Shown here piece by piece: positions 11,160 through 20,379 of a stretch of DNA of 64,000 bases. Origin of the DNA: Gautieria morchelliformis (taxonomy: Eukaryota > Basidiomycota > Agaricomycetes > Gomphales > Gomphaceae); assembly GCA_015179125.1 (NCBI GenBank), contig WHVA01000068.1:1-64000 (forward strand), in the 5' to 3' direction. How positions within the stretch are numbered: position 1 is the stretch's first letter; every line of letters starts with the position of its first letter. The notes beneath the pieces were generated by a model. It searched no databases, was not told where the DNA came from, and saw nothing but the letters and a program-made list of their open reading frames with translations. Both the position numbers and the translations under genes were made by a program.

Positions 11160-11480
11160 CAAAAGGTTAGTTGGCTAGGTTAGCGTTAGGTTAGGGTTTG
11201 GGTTAGCCATGGATGGTTTAATCCTACCGGGTACCCTTACTATACAGAATGCACGAACGAGGCTTTACTGAACGACCCGGCTCGGGGGTGTCGGGACCCC
11301 CCGAGCGCAGCGAGGGAGGGGGTGAATGGTCGGTTCTCTTCGTGCACCAGACGAAACATGTAAAAGCAATGTTTACAAAATCTTCCATAAAACAAAACGG
11401 TTCCGCATGTGTATGGGGTCTTAGGTGCTGGAAAGAGGTCGACCGAGGTGGCGGATAGGCGCCAGGCACCCGAACGGTAC
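11160..11480. repeat. Insert unique to unit 1, with TTAGGG-like tract and GC-rich hairpin
   Basis: This stretch is absent from the second duplication unit. At about 11166-11206 it carries degenerate TTAGG/TTAGGG words (GGTTAG, GCGTTAGGTTAGGG, TTTGGGTTAG). At 11281-11305 there is a hairpin with 8-bp arms, CTCGGGGG and CCCCCGAG, followed by CGCAGCGAGGGAGGG. It may be a small mobile element. Terminal repeats could not be fixed. Confidence 0.4.
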
Positions 11481-11585
11481 CAATCGATCAGTCGATCGAA
11501 GCAATGTGCAGGGCTGTGTGATGGTATGATGCTTCACTTGCTTCTAATTGTGCCGCACTTTAATTGTTCGGCTGTCCAACAGTGA

Positions 11586-12039
11586 GACTTTACCCCTCCC
11601 TGCTTTGACTGGTCTTTGTTCGCGTTTAGGCGTCCCTGTCAAATCGCGCTCTGCTTCTCGATCTTTCTGTGCGTCACTTCTTACTGTAAAGAAGAAGCTG
11701 CAAATAAAGAGAGCGACTCGAAGTCTTAATTGACTATCGAGCGCGATATGTGAGGGAGACGTGACGGGAGAGAGGGAAGAGGAGGAACATGAGCTCTATA
11801 TATACGGACGAGCAGAAATGTGGACCATGTGGGCAATGCGCTGAGATGACACGTGCTTCATCCAGAGAACCCGACAAAGGCCTTTGTCTGAATATATCAG
11901 CTTTCCATAGGTGCAAGCAGAAATTCAATATAGGGCTTATTCTTTTTAAGTACAGTGCCAGGTCTAGGTGTGCGCCGATGATCATCTCTTGCGGTGCGTT
12001 TCTGTCAGGCCCACCCACAAAACCTGGACGTCCTCGTAG
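11586..12039. other. Spacer between duplication units
   Basis: About 450 bp between the two units. Short frames run on both strands (for example 11734-12018 minus) without motifs or supported splicing. No gene is called. Confidence 0.4.
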
Positions 12040-13215
12040 CTCACGTGGTCAACCCACGCGCGTGGCAGTTCTGAATGGGTAATGCAGGGGATTAAGAGCG
12101 GAACGGGACAGATCTGTTCTTCGCCTTCCCTAGTTATCAAGGTATACACCTTACTTGCAGACTATCAATGGGATTCACGGGGGTCCAAAACAGAAACTTA
12201 TTCCGCCGAGGAGAATAGTCAACCTACTCGCGAACAGCAATATTGGACATGCTGGTCCGAGCCATTCTCGTTGCCACAGGAAGCTGACGTTTTAAAGCAG
12301 GGTCCCCAGTCGGTTCCATCCCCGGTTTGCGCACTGTTAGGGACTCGTCTGGAATATGCAAACATGGATCAAGACCTGTAGCCCCGTCATGACACGAGAC
12401 ACCGTCACGTACGCGGAGTCGCACTGCACTGAGGCGCCCTTGGAGTAGTTTATACTACAGAAGGTTCCGTCCAGACTGGCGCGGCTGTCAATGATACCGC
12501 AGTCGTTGGCATATATCACGCCGTACTACAAAAAATAGGAGTGGATGTCAGCAGCTGAAATACAGCCGGCGGCTATGGTACATACTTGAAAACCGTCCGC
12601 TTGAGTGCCGATGCCAATGCCTATATCACGGTCCGGACACACACTCAGCGCAGAAGGCAGGGCGCTGAGACCTACGGCAAGCGTGATCATGCGGATGGCG
12701 AGATTGTTGATCATGTGGGAAGAGTGGGAGGTGTAAGTGTTCGAGGCGGTGCTGCAGCCTCAGATTCGCATGGCGCTTCTTATACAGGGAGAAATGATGT
12801 CAGGCTCTGAACAGAACGAAACACGGTGCACGAAGATATGGAGGATTGGTGGCGACTGGCGATAAGTATACTAAAGGGCTGGTAAGTTATAGTCCCTGGA
12901 CATATTTTAGTAGCCTGGTGGTGCTACGGTGTGCTAACGTGCTAAGTGGACCATATTGTTGGCACACATTAGCAGCCGATTGCTTCACCCTGGCACTAGA
13001 TTGGGTAGAGATGTAAACATTCTTCAATGAAACGCAGAGAGGAGCCCACCGCTATTCCCGAAGTAGGGCTCGGCACCGTATCCGTTCATCCCCGACGGTA
13101 AAGATTGACAACCCGATGTGGCGGCCGTAGCAATCGATCAGTCGATCGAAGCAATGAGTGATGGTATGATGCTTCGCTTGCTTCTATGCTACTCTAATTA
13201 TTTGGCTGTCCAATA
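12040..13215. repeat. Segmental duplication, unit 2
   Basis: Second copy of the segment described at 9945-11585, in tandem. It is compact, without the TTAGGG-like insert, and carries the second secreted-protein gene. By eye the units are about 85 percent identical, so the duplication is not recent. Confidence 0.75.
12219..12714 (-). CDS. Small secreted 8-cysteine protein, copy 2
   Basis: Three exons (12714-12586, 12525-12413, 12348-12219) with introns of 60 and 64 nt (donors GTATGT and GTACGT) give 123 residues. The signal-like segment MITLAVGLSALPSALSVC and all eight cysteines match copy 1 (DCG, TFC, VQCD, PCF, SCG, YCC). Changes concentrate between cysteines, for example PEGEIGIGLG against PDRDIGIGIG, and the C-terminus is SRVG rather than PRALP. 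Exon lengths are 129, 113 and 130 nt, against 129, 113 and 133 in copy 1. Function unknown. Confidence 0.65.
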
Positions 13216-14737
13216 TATCGCCACGCGTTGCTGTTCAATAAAAACACTACTGCCCGCAAACTCTGCTTAGTCAACGTTGCCAAACAATCCACATATTCTT
13301 TGGACCATTTCGATGTCCGAGTCCGGTCTTGCTCTGACGCTGCTGCCTGGTCTTCCTGAGTGGAGATTATTAAGGAGGACAATTGGACCGGTAGTAGTGG
13401 GCAGATCTGCCTATAGGTAGCTTTTTGGAATTGGTTGAATTTCAATTTTTTTAGCAGCAAAAGCAGTACTAAAAATATTTATCATTGCTGCGCATGACCG
13501 AGGTTCGCCGTCAGCTCTCAAAATTTGCGCAAGCGGACGGTGCAAAAGTGCCACGCCATCAGCAGGCCTGTGAGCCGTGTCATATCCGTAGCCGGCTCCC
13601 ACATGGCTTGGCTTGGCTAATTTGCAGCTCGGCTTGCGGCTTAGCCGGAGCCGCGCCAAGCCGGCGGCAACACCTCGATCGCGTCACTTCTCGTCGCCCA
13701 CTTTCGCGTGTAGTAAACTTGAGCTAGTGGACACAGTGGATATCATGTCTTGCTCTCCCTATTCCGGCGCATTCTCGTCAGGACACCCCGCTGTCCCCTC
13801 TTCACGAGTTTATCTCCGAGATGGATTCAACTCCGGACCGTCGGGTTTCAACTACCTACAGGTACTGCACATGCAATGTATCAAATATGATCCGATGCGC
13901 GTGTCACTGCGATGATCGCATCCTCATGCCCTACGATTATGAATATGGTCCCCGAAACGGAGTACTTTGGGGACTGCCCAAAAACAGGATGAGTCACTCG
14001 CATCCCGCTCATATCTCGTATTTACGACTGATGGTCAAATCACAGCATCTCGTTACGTCACGTGTTTATGTACGTGCATCGCAAGCCCAAGCACACAACC
14101 CTACCCTTTCATGACCCGCCACTGCCCTCCCGGCACCACGAGTCGTCTGACTGCAGCAATAGGTCGGTGGTGGCATAAAGCGGCAGGCACACAATCCAGC
14201 GTTAGAGGGATCAGCTATATTGCAGCCACTGAACACTGCGTTCAAACCCAGTGACTGGCTCACTGCGGCGTCGTGTGTTACCGCCGGTGTTATGAGACCC
14301 CACGTAGAGAGGGAAGATGCCACGAGGAAGCAAACTCCAGGATCGCCACGACGGGTGGTAAGTATCGATGCGCAAGTAGCGCAACATGGCCGAGCACGAT
14401 CGGTAGTGTAACTGTACAGTGTCTGCATACCTTGAGCACATGTTCCTGCATGATGCAGGTGTGAGACCAATGGGCCAGGGATAAAGGCGAGGATGGCCCT
14501 GAGGCATCAAGTTTCCTGACGTCTGCATGTTGCAAGATACAGAAACAAAAACTAAACAGGTTATTTTTCGCAAGGGGGAGTGGGGGGTTGGTCGTTAGAA
14601 TTATTACAATTTCAATACTTACTATAACTTTAGACGTGGAGGAGACGGGTGTATTCTACTGAGCAACTGCTGCCAGTTAGCAAGTCATGCATCATGTGTC
14701 AGTACTATTTTAGTCTGACATGATATATCGGCCTTTA
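13216..14737. other. Unresolved region, possible fragments of cysteine-rich genes
   Basis: A plus-strand frame from 13745 (MSCSPYSGAFSSG...) ends at a good donor, CTACAG|GTACTG, near 13860, but no convincing next exon was found. On the minus strand, 14100-14350 holds a hydrophobic segment (FLVASSLSTWGLITPAV) followed by SGC, LCACR and YCCS, resembling the end of a small secreted protein without a visible start. Donor-like sites occur on both strands (GTAAGTATCG at 14358 plus, GTATGCAG near 14434 minus). I could not build a gene. Confidence 0.25.
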
Positions 14738-14830
14738 ACGTAGGTTGACCAGCATTGACATAGGGAGTAATGTTAATAACCTATGGCATATCCATGTATG
14801 CCCAGTTGCTGCTGCTGGTAGTATCCGGTA
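14738..14830 (-). repeat. Duplicated ~95-bp segment, copy 2 (possible last exon of the G-alpha gene)
   Basis: Second copy of the segment at 12-110. Read on the minus strand after a possible intron starting at GTACGT (about 14926) and ending at GTGATAG (about 14857), it gives a tail beginning AKSILIRDEITGYYQQQQL. That resembles the closing helix of a G-alpha protein (hydrophobic I-I-L spacing). The simpler model ends the gene earlier, at TAA 14892. Confidence 0.45.
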
Positions 14831-14891
14831 ATCTCATCTCGGATGAGGATGGATTTAGCTATCACGCACATGTCCAAGCAGTGGACAAACG

Positions 14892-17107
14892 TTAGAAATT
14901 TGACGTATTCTCATCACGTGTTGACCTGAGCAACGTACCCATCATCGCTTTCTCATCGACGGCAGTCGTATAATGGATTTGAAGCGCCCTGTTCTTGTCC
15001 TCGACGAAATCTATAAAACACTTTTCGATATGCCTGCACGCATCCTCGTAAGTCTCCCCTTTATAATCAGGCCTCCATTGGTTCAAGGGGTTATTCTCCA
15101 ACTCCTTCGCGAAAACGTCACCCTTGTTAAATATGAGGGTCTTACCAGGGTTGTAATGTCACTGTTAGGTTCCATGTGACCGATAAGGAAACAGCACCCA
15201 CAATGAGAGCATTGGCGAAATGAGGGCAGTTCACTATAGACTGGAACAATGAAAGAGAATCATCCATACGGTTCTGCGGCTTTCCGGTAAGACAGAGTGT
15301 TTGACTAAGGTAGAGACATACCACACAAGATGTTGATTCATCGTAGAAAAATCCGTTGTAGTCGGACAGTGCAACCACAAACAGTATCGCAGAAACGTTT
15401 TCATAACGATGCCCGAACTGTTTTCTGCGTTCAGACCGTTCACCACCTGTGTCTATGAAACTTAGTGTTCCAGAGTTAGAGTCGAGGATCGTTTCGTGTA
15501 TACCAACCGTGCAGATCCGAGCACGGACAGCATCATGAAAGGTGGGCTTGTAATCTGCAGCAAATATCCTGTCCACAGAGTCGCAGAGACTGAAATAAAC
15601 GCCAGTCAGAAGTGGTAGCTCCCAAAAGGTGTACATACTATTCTAGCGAATCAGGTGCGACGAACAGATCATCACTCAACAAGGCCCTTTTTCTCTGGGC
15701 AGCCTTGCGTATCTCTGGATCTCGCCATAGTGAACGAATCATACGTCCCACAGCTAAAAGCTGCGTAGCTGAGAAATTGTCAACATCATAACTCGCCCAC
15801 GGCAGTTCCAGGATATAACGCTTAGCCTCCAATAACGAAGGATGCAGTCCAGAAGACGGAACATTCAGGAGAAGGCTCTTCATCGAGGCTATCGTATTGT
15901 TGACTATAATTTCTCGAGAGAGGTCGGGCTGGTGATCACTTGGCTTTCCTAGAGATGCATGTTTCTGCTGTTTTATTAAAGTGGACTTGCCGACGCCTCC
16001 CGCTCCGAGTACTAGCACTTTGGGCTCGTAACCAATAAATGGAAATGGTCCAGTTTCGCATGCCGTTAGTCGATCCATAGCTCGGGATACCGTCTGTTTC
16101 GAATTCCGATCATGGTGGCTTCGAGAGCATATGGTCCTCAGGCTTGATCTAGCCAGCCAAGAACGAAACCCCGAAGCCTTTGTCATCATGGAAGCTTCCT
16201 GGATTTCCTGGGTCTGAGTCACTTCCACTGTCACCGCGATGACGAGCCCGCTGCTCTTCGAGTTTGGTTCGTGAGATTGTGGACGTCCTGAGGCACATAC
16301 AGCGTCGCTTTCTGAGCCAATGTTCATGCGCTCTGCAGCTACAAACAATAGCATTTGGTACCTCGTCAAAAATGGTCCAGTCAAAGAATTGTGAGCTTAC
16401 CTATGGTCGATTTCTCCCTGAGTGTTCCTGGGCTCCATCGACGGACGCTGATAAATGGACCATGTTCCGCAAAAAGAAGGGGTTCATGACGTTGAATGTG
16501 AGACAAAAGCGATGCCCACTGGGTATGCTTCGGTGTTGAGAAAAGCGATGTCAATCGTTTGGGGTTGGGCGCAAATCCGAGGATCTCTAGAAAAGGACAA
16601 GATGAGATGCATGACAATGGGGAATTCATCCGCGCACCATCAAAGAACGACTTGGCTAAAAATCGACTAATGAGCGATACTATATCGCTGAGCAAATTAG
16701 CAGCTGCCCGGCGCAGTGATAGTGAATAATCTCCCCTATAAGTAGGGAAATGACGAGTACGGTGCATAAGGTATGTCACTTAGACAGTGTTCCGAATCTC
16801 ACCGACAAAGCTCTTCCAGATTGCTGTAAATTGCATCCCTCTGTCGCCAGTCTTTCGCAGACACCGGATTCGTCAAAACAGCGGGACTCCGTTCAAGAGT
16901 TTGTCTGATAAACGCTAATCTGCGGCGGATTATCACGCGGCAGAGGAGGTCCAGACTCGTCTCCCCAAACGCTTTGAGAGCCTTCCCACTTAGAGCTCCC
17001 GGACCCCAGGTGGTTGATGAGGAAGAAGCTGTGTCAACGGTATTTGAGTCCGTGAAAAAGGATAGATCGTCAGACAACCTGGAGATTGGGAGCTGTCCCG
17101 TAGCCAT
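14892..17107 (-). CDS. Fusion protein: WD40-family N-terminal module plus G-protein alpha subunit
   Basis: Six exons (17107-16803, 16735-16401, 16338-15639, 15589-15322, 15273-15202, 15140-14892) with introns of 67, 62, 49, 48 and 61 nt join in one frame to give 642 residues. Residues 1-190 match the module of the WD40 genes: SSSSTTWGPGALSGKALKAFG, LDLLCRVIIRRRLAFI, YSLSLRRAAANLL, TQWASLLSHIQRHEPLLFAE. After a Ser-rich linker the G-alpha domain follows: P-loop LGAGGVGKSTLIKQQ (G1), helical domain, switch I RARICTVGI (G2), switch II DTGGERSERR (G3), NRMDDSLSLFQSIVN, NKGD (G4) and TTAVD (G5). G-alpha proteins bind GTP and relay receptor signals. Three oddities stand out: the catalytic Gln of switch II (DVGGQRS in typical G-alpha) is Glu; the usual GESGKST is GGVGKST; and the extension hides any N-terminal myristoylation Gly. 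A 51-nt in-frame stretch in exon 2 (about 16583-16633) could be a further intron. The last exon may be longer. Two adjacent genes are unlikely, as the frame is continuous across intron 2. Confidence 0.8.
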
Positions 17108-17287
17108 GGCACGCCAGACACCTAGTAGGGGCGATCGAAAATCTTGTGGCAAACCTGCACAATGATTATATGAGCGCCGGAATTTTCGCGGACCTGATTC
17201 TATCTTCGCTACGCACGAGGCAGTGTTTGCTAAAACACATCATCCTGTGCAGAACAGCCTCAATCAGACACTCAAGTACCTGTGATG

Positions 17288-17773
17288 TTAATAAGTAGAT
17301 CTACTTGAGCTCTCGAGTCCATTACTAACAAGCAACTCCTCGGCCTTGAATTTTTTTGAAAGCAGTGCAGCGCATCCATAAGCAATAATAAGCATGGCTC
17401 TAAACAGTATTGCATGACCAGCTGCGGCTAGTACATACTGTTTCTGGGAGTATTGATAACTGTGGAATAGCTGCGACAATAACATTGGGCATGTATAGTC
17501 GGTGTTTGCCTGCCCAGGCAAACACAGACTGTACATGCACGACACATCAGGCGCTGCAATGAGGGAGGACGTAAACTGTCGAGCGGCCAGGTTAGTATCT
17601 TGTAACTGGGCTAACAAGACATACCGTTTCATCGGTATTTCTCGAAGAGACGAGTGTCGGACCGTCGCGTGCGCCGCACTGGCAGATGACTTGTCAGCAC
17701 TTACATCAGCCGTTTTCGATTCTTGACTCTCGTTGGTCTCATCACCGGTCAGGGCCCTCTTTTTCTTTTCCAA
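17288..17773 (-). CDS. Hypothetical open frame, no ATG at its start
   Basis: An open frame of about 160 codons has no recognised family. Its first ATG gives MKRYVLLAQLQD, and a hydrophobic segment follows near the end (YVLAAAGHAILFRAMLIIAYGCAALL), so a membrane protein exon is possible. The frame opens without ATG, so an upstream exon may exist or the frame is chance. A perfect 22-bp palindrome, TGTTTGCCTG-CC-CAGGCAAACA, lies at 17503-17524. Confidence 0.25.
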   Translation of the reverse strand: MEKKKRALTGDETNESQESKTADVSADKSSASAAHATVRHSSLREIPMKRYVLLAQLQDTNLAARQFTSSLIAAPDVSCMYSLCLPGQANTDYTCPMLLSQLFHSYQYSQKQYVLAAAGHAILFRAMLIIAYGCAALLSKKFKAEELLVSNGLESSSRSTY

Positions 17774-18094
17774 TCAATCGAGCTTCAAGTTGAAATGGTC
17801 TGACCACTGTACTCAGATGCACGGTCCGTTTACGGTAGTTTAGTTACTTAGGTGCCACTTTCGATTTTGCCTTTAGGCCCTGGGACCCAACACGGTTTGC
17901 ATCAACCTTGTAGCACCCGTATACGTATTGCACCGCATCCCTGGCACACCTCATCAGCGCTATATCACTGTCACTGCATGCCCTGGCTCAGATGTCAGTG
18001 CAAGTACAGCAAATTGGGTACACGATTTGACGCAGCTACCAGTACAATGTTTTATAAGTTTGCATAAAGAAATGTCAAAGAAAAAAAAGGTATA
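17774..18094. other. No gene seen
   Basis: About 320 bp between the hypothetical frame and the stop of the Rtt106 gene. This is probably the 3' region of the Rtt106 gene. Confidence 0.5.
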
Positions 18095-19630
18095 TCAGTC
18101 TTCTAATTCGTCCACGTCCTCGTCATCATCTCCCACCTGAGCGCGCTTGACGGCGGAGCCACTCATCAAATCCTCTTCAACCAAGCCCACAACGGCACTA
18201 AGCGCTGCCTTGGACATTCTGGGCATCGCCCCTTCGGCGAGTAGAGGATGCTTCGATGGATCAAGTGATTCCTCTTCGTCCTCCCCGTCCCCGTCCCCGT
18301 CCCCTTCCCCCTCCTCTTCCTCCTCCTCTTCCCCCTCCTCCTCATTGCTTCCTGACTGTCCCTCGCCTCCATCTCCTGAATTCCCGCCATCCGAAGAATC
18401 TGAACTTCCAGAGCCGCCGTCTGATTCGGAATCACTCTCAAAGTCAGAGTCATCCGAATCTTCTGGGTCTTCGTCCGCCTTGGTTTCTGGCGTATCCTCG
18501 CCTGCTGCAAGCTCGTTGGTTTGGGTGCCATCCTGAGTCTCGGATGTGTGACGTCGAGTTACCCCGAACCGATGCCGGTTCTCTTGAACCCATCGCGCGA
18601 CAGCATCTTGATTTTTTCCATCAATTAAAGAAAACTCAGTCTCTTCTCCCCCCTCACTCTCATCCCCATCAGTGGCCTCTCTTAGACGAGTCACAAACAA
18701 TGAGAAAGTACGCCCAGTTGCTGACAACGACCTGACATTGTCGATTACCTCCAGTCCAATCCACATACACGGTTTCTTCTCCCCGAAAAGAAGCCCCTCT
18801 TTGAAAAATAGCAGATGCCCATCCTTTGCTCGTAGGTACGTGTCTAAGAACGGCTCGCCTGTTGCAGAGCGGAAAATAGAAGTGGACGGCTCCTGTAAAA
18901 CGACACGGGAGGGAAGGTGGGAAAGAAACTGCATCACAGCAGGCTTCGCCTCGGTGCCTTTCGGGTTAGTGTGAGGAGATGCCGGATGTGTAGTAGTGGT
19001 AAGGGAGGGGGGGACTGCTTCTAAGCCAAATATCATTTGACTTTGTTCAGCATCGGTAAGTATGATGACAGTCCAGTGCGGTTTACTCTTTCCGGGAGTA
19101 GAAATGAGGAATGCCCGAGTCAGAGAACTGTGTGGAATGTAAGCTTCTTGCGCGCCAGACGTCACATGCGTGAAGCGGATTGAATTGTGGTGTATTGTAA
19201 TGTGAACCTTTTTCCGAACGGGAGAGGACGCGGATACCGCATGCAGAGAAAAGATGGGATCGTCTGAGCCTCCGACGCTGTCAGAACCTAGCTTCACTTT
19301 TTTAGCCTTTGGATCAGAGACGGAAGGTTGCAGTGGGTCCTCTTCTCGTGCCCGTTTTTTTCCATTCTCACCTCCCGATCCCAAGCTTGAAAGCGCGTTC
19401 TGGACTTTCTGCCTCTGGGTGTTCCATTCTTCTCGCAAGTCCAGGTCTTCGACATTGCAGTCCCTGTTCAAAGCCAACCGCACAAGCTGATCGAGAGTGT
19501 GTCGCACTACACTTTCACGAGTGGCTCTCGATAGCAAATCGTCGATGCCGGATTTCAAGGAGCTTGGTAGTAGAGGGTAGACCGCATCGAAATGTGTCGT
19601 TTCATGAGACATGGCACGTTTGCCAGGCAT
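18095..19630 (-). CDS. RTT106: Histone chaperone Rtt106-like
   Basis: Single-exon gene of about 511 residues from the ATG at 19630 (MPGKRAMSHE; another ATG follows at 19612). Rtt106 binds histone H3-H4 in the nucleus during replication-coupled and heterochromatin assembly. The N-terminal third holds a helical dimerisation-like region and a basic nuclear signal (KKRAREED, KAKKVKL). Then come the double pleckstrin-homology-like fold segments: KKVHITIHHNSIRFTHV, HWTVIILTDAEQSQMIFGLE, LRAKDGHLLFFKEGLLFGEK and the PCMWIGLEVIDNVRSLS strand. The C-terminal 150 residues are a long Asp/Glu/Ser acidic tail, common in histone chaperones, ending DDEDVDELED. The family call rests on domain order and tail; Pob3/Spt16-type PH proteins are the main alternative, but they are larger. 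Confidence 0.75.
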   Translation of the reverse strand: MPGKRAMSHETTHFDAVYPLLPSSLKSGIDDLLSRATRESVVRHTLDQLVRLALNRDCNVEDLDLREEWNTQRQKVQNALSSLGSGGENGKKRAREEDPLQPSVSDPKAKKVKLGSDSVGGSDDPIFSLHAVSASSPVRKKVHITIHHNSIRFTHVTSGAQEAYIPHSSLTRAFLISTPGKSKPHWTVIILTDAEQSQMIFGLEAVPPSLTTTTHPASPHTNPKGTEAKPAVMQFLSHLPSRVVLQEPSTSIFRSATGEPFLDTYLRAKDGHLLFFKEGLLFGEKKPCMWIGLEVIDNVRSLSATGRTFSLFVTRLREATDGDESEGGEETEFSLIDGKNQDAVARWVQENRHRFGVTRRHTSETQDGTQTNELAAGEDTPETKADEDPEDSDDSDFESDSESDGGSGSSDSSDGGNSGDGGEGQSGSNEEEGEEEEEEEGEGDGDGDGEDEEESLDPSKHPLLAEGAMPRMSKAALSAVVGLVEEDLMSGSAVKRAQVGDDDEDVDELED

Positions 19631-20379
19631 GCTTCGGATCACCGTAAACAGGCGCGATCGGGCTCACCCGTGTATCTGGCCTCTTCCGCAACAACCAACA
19701 ATCATTTCTTTCCAGTCAAGTACAAGGACTTCATACTGTCATGGTTATGCTTGTTGCACACTAGCAATTTTCTCATCAACCCATAAGTGAAAGCATAAAG
19801 ATGTTGATGGCCGAGTGGGAAATCGATTACAATGCCATGAGCGAAAGCTTAAATCAAAGCTTACGCGACTAGTTCGATCGCGATGCCATATGGTGCTCAT
19901 GTCTTCTCTGAGTCGGCGTTCAACGGCGATATTTCGCTGAATTTGACAAGGGGTCACATGTACAGATGAAGAGTCTGAGGGCTGGATTTGGGGGGATGCA
20001 GAAATACACCGATGATTCTGAGGCAGGCGGTGTGACGTCCCAGCACACGATACAGAGTGAGGTCTGTCATCTATATCTTTGTCCTGGGAATTCATCACCA
20101 GTACCTCTGGAAGCTTGACGCGTTCAACGTCGAGGTCGGGCATGTAGATGTCCCGCCCGTCACGCTCACTTCCACCATCTACAACTCATTGTGACCGTTG
20201 AAAGAAATCCCTCAAATGCAAGTCGTTAAGAGCACTGTGATAAAGGTGGCAAGCTGAAGAAACAACGATTCATCGACGCCTCCGAACACATCGGGGAAGG
20301 CAGATGTAAAACGATGCAACCCCCACCTACGGAAATAAAGTTGACACTCTCTGTCATGATTCCCATTTTATAGTTTTGA
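19631..20379. other. Intergenic, no confident gene
   Basis: This holds the upstream region of the Rtt106 gene and the downstream region of the carrier gene. A minus-strand frame at 19745-20143 (132 codons) has no motif, no hydrophobic segment and no splice support. Confidence 0.5.

Larger units (their letters stand above)
9945..11585. repeat. Segmental duplication, unit 1
   Basis: Aligns in the same order and orientation with 12040-13215. Landmarks in both are GTTCTGAATGGGTAATGCAG, TTACTTGCAGACTATCAATG, GATAAGTATACTAAAGGGCT, TTAGTAGCCTGGTGGTGCTA and CAATCGATCAGTCGATCGAA. Each unit carries one minus-strand gene for a small secreted cysteine-rich protein. Unit 1 is longer because of about 450 bp near 11000-11480 that unit 2 lacks. 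Confidence 0.75.

Noticed and set aside
16401..17107. Reading the N-terminal module and G-alpha as two separate genes
   Set aside because: No stop or start is required between them. The GTAAGC donor and TTTGTAG acceptor of intron 2 join the two parts in frame, and total phases close over six exons.
17503..17524. Perfect 22-bp palindrome as an operator or terminator
   Set aside because: A single occurrence inside a weak open frame in a eukaryotic genome gives no basis for a regulatory call.
18095..18536. Plus-strand Ser/Pro-rich frames opposite the acidic tail of Rtt106
   Set aside because: They are shadows of GAG/GAC-rich codons on the coding strand, without start context or introns.
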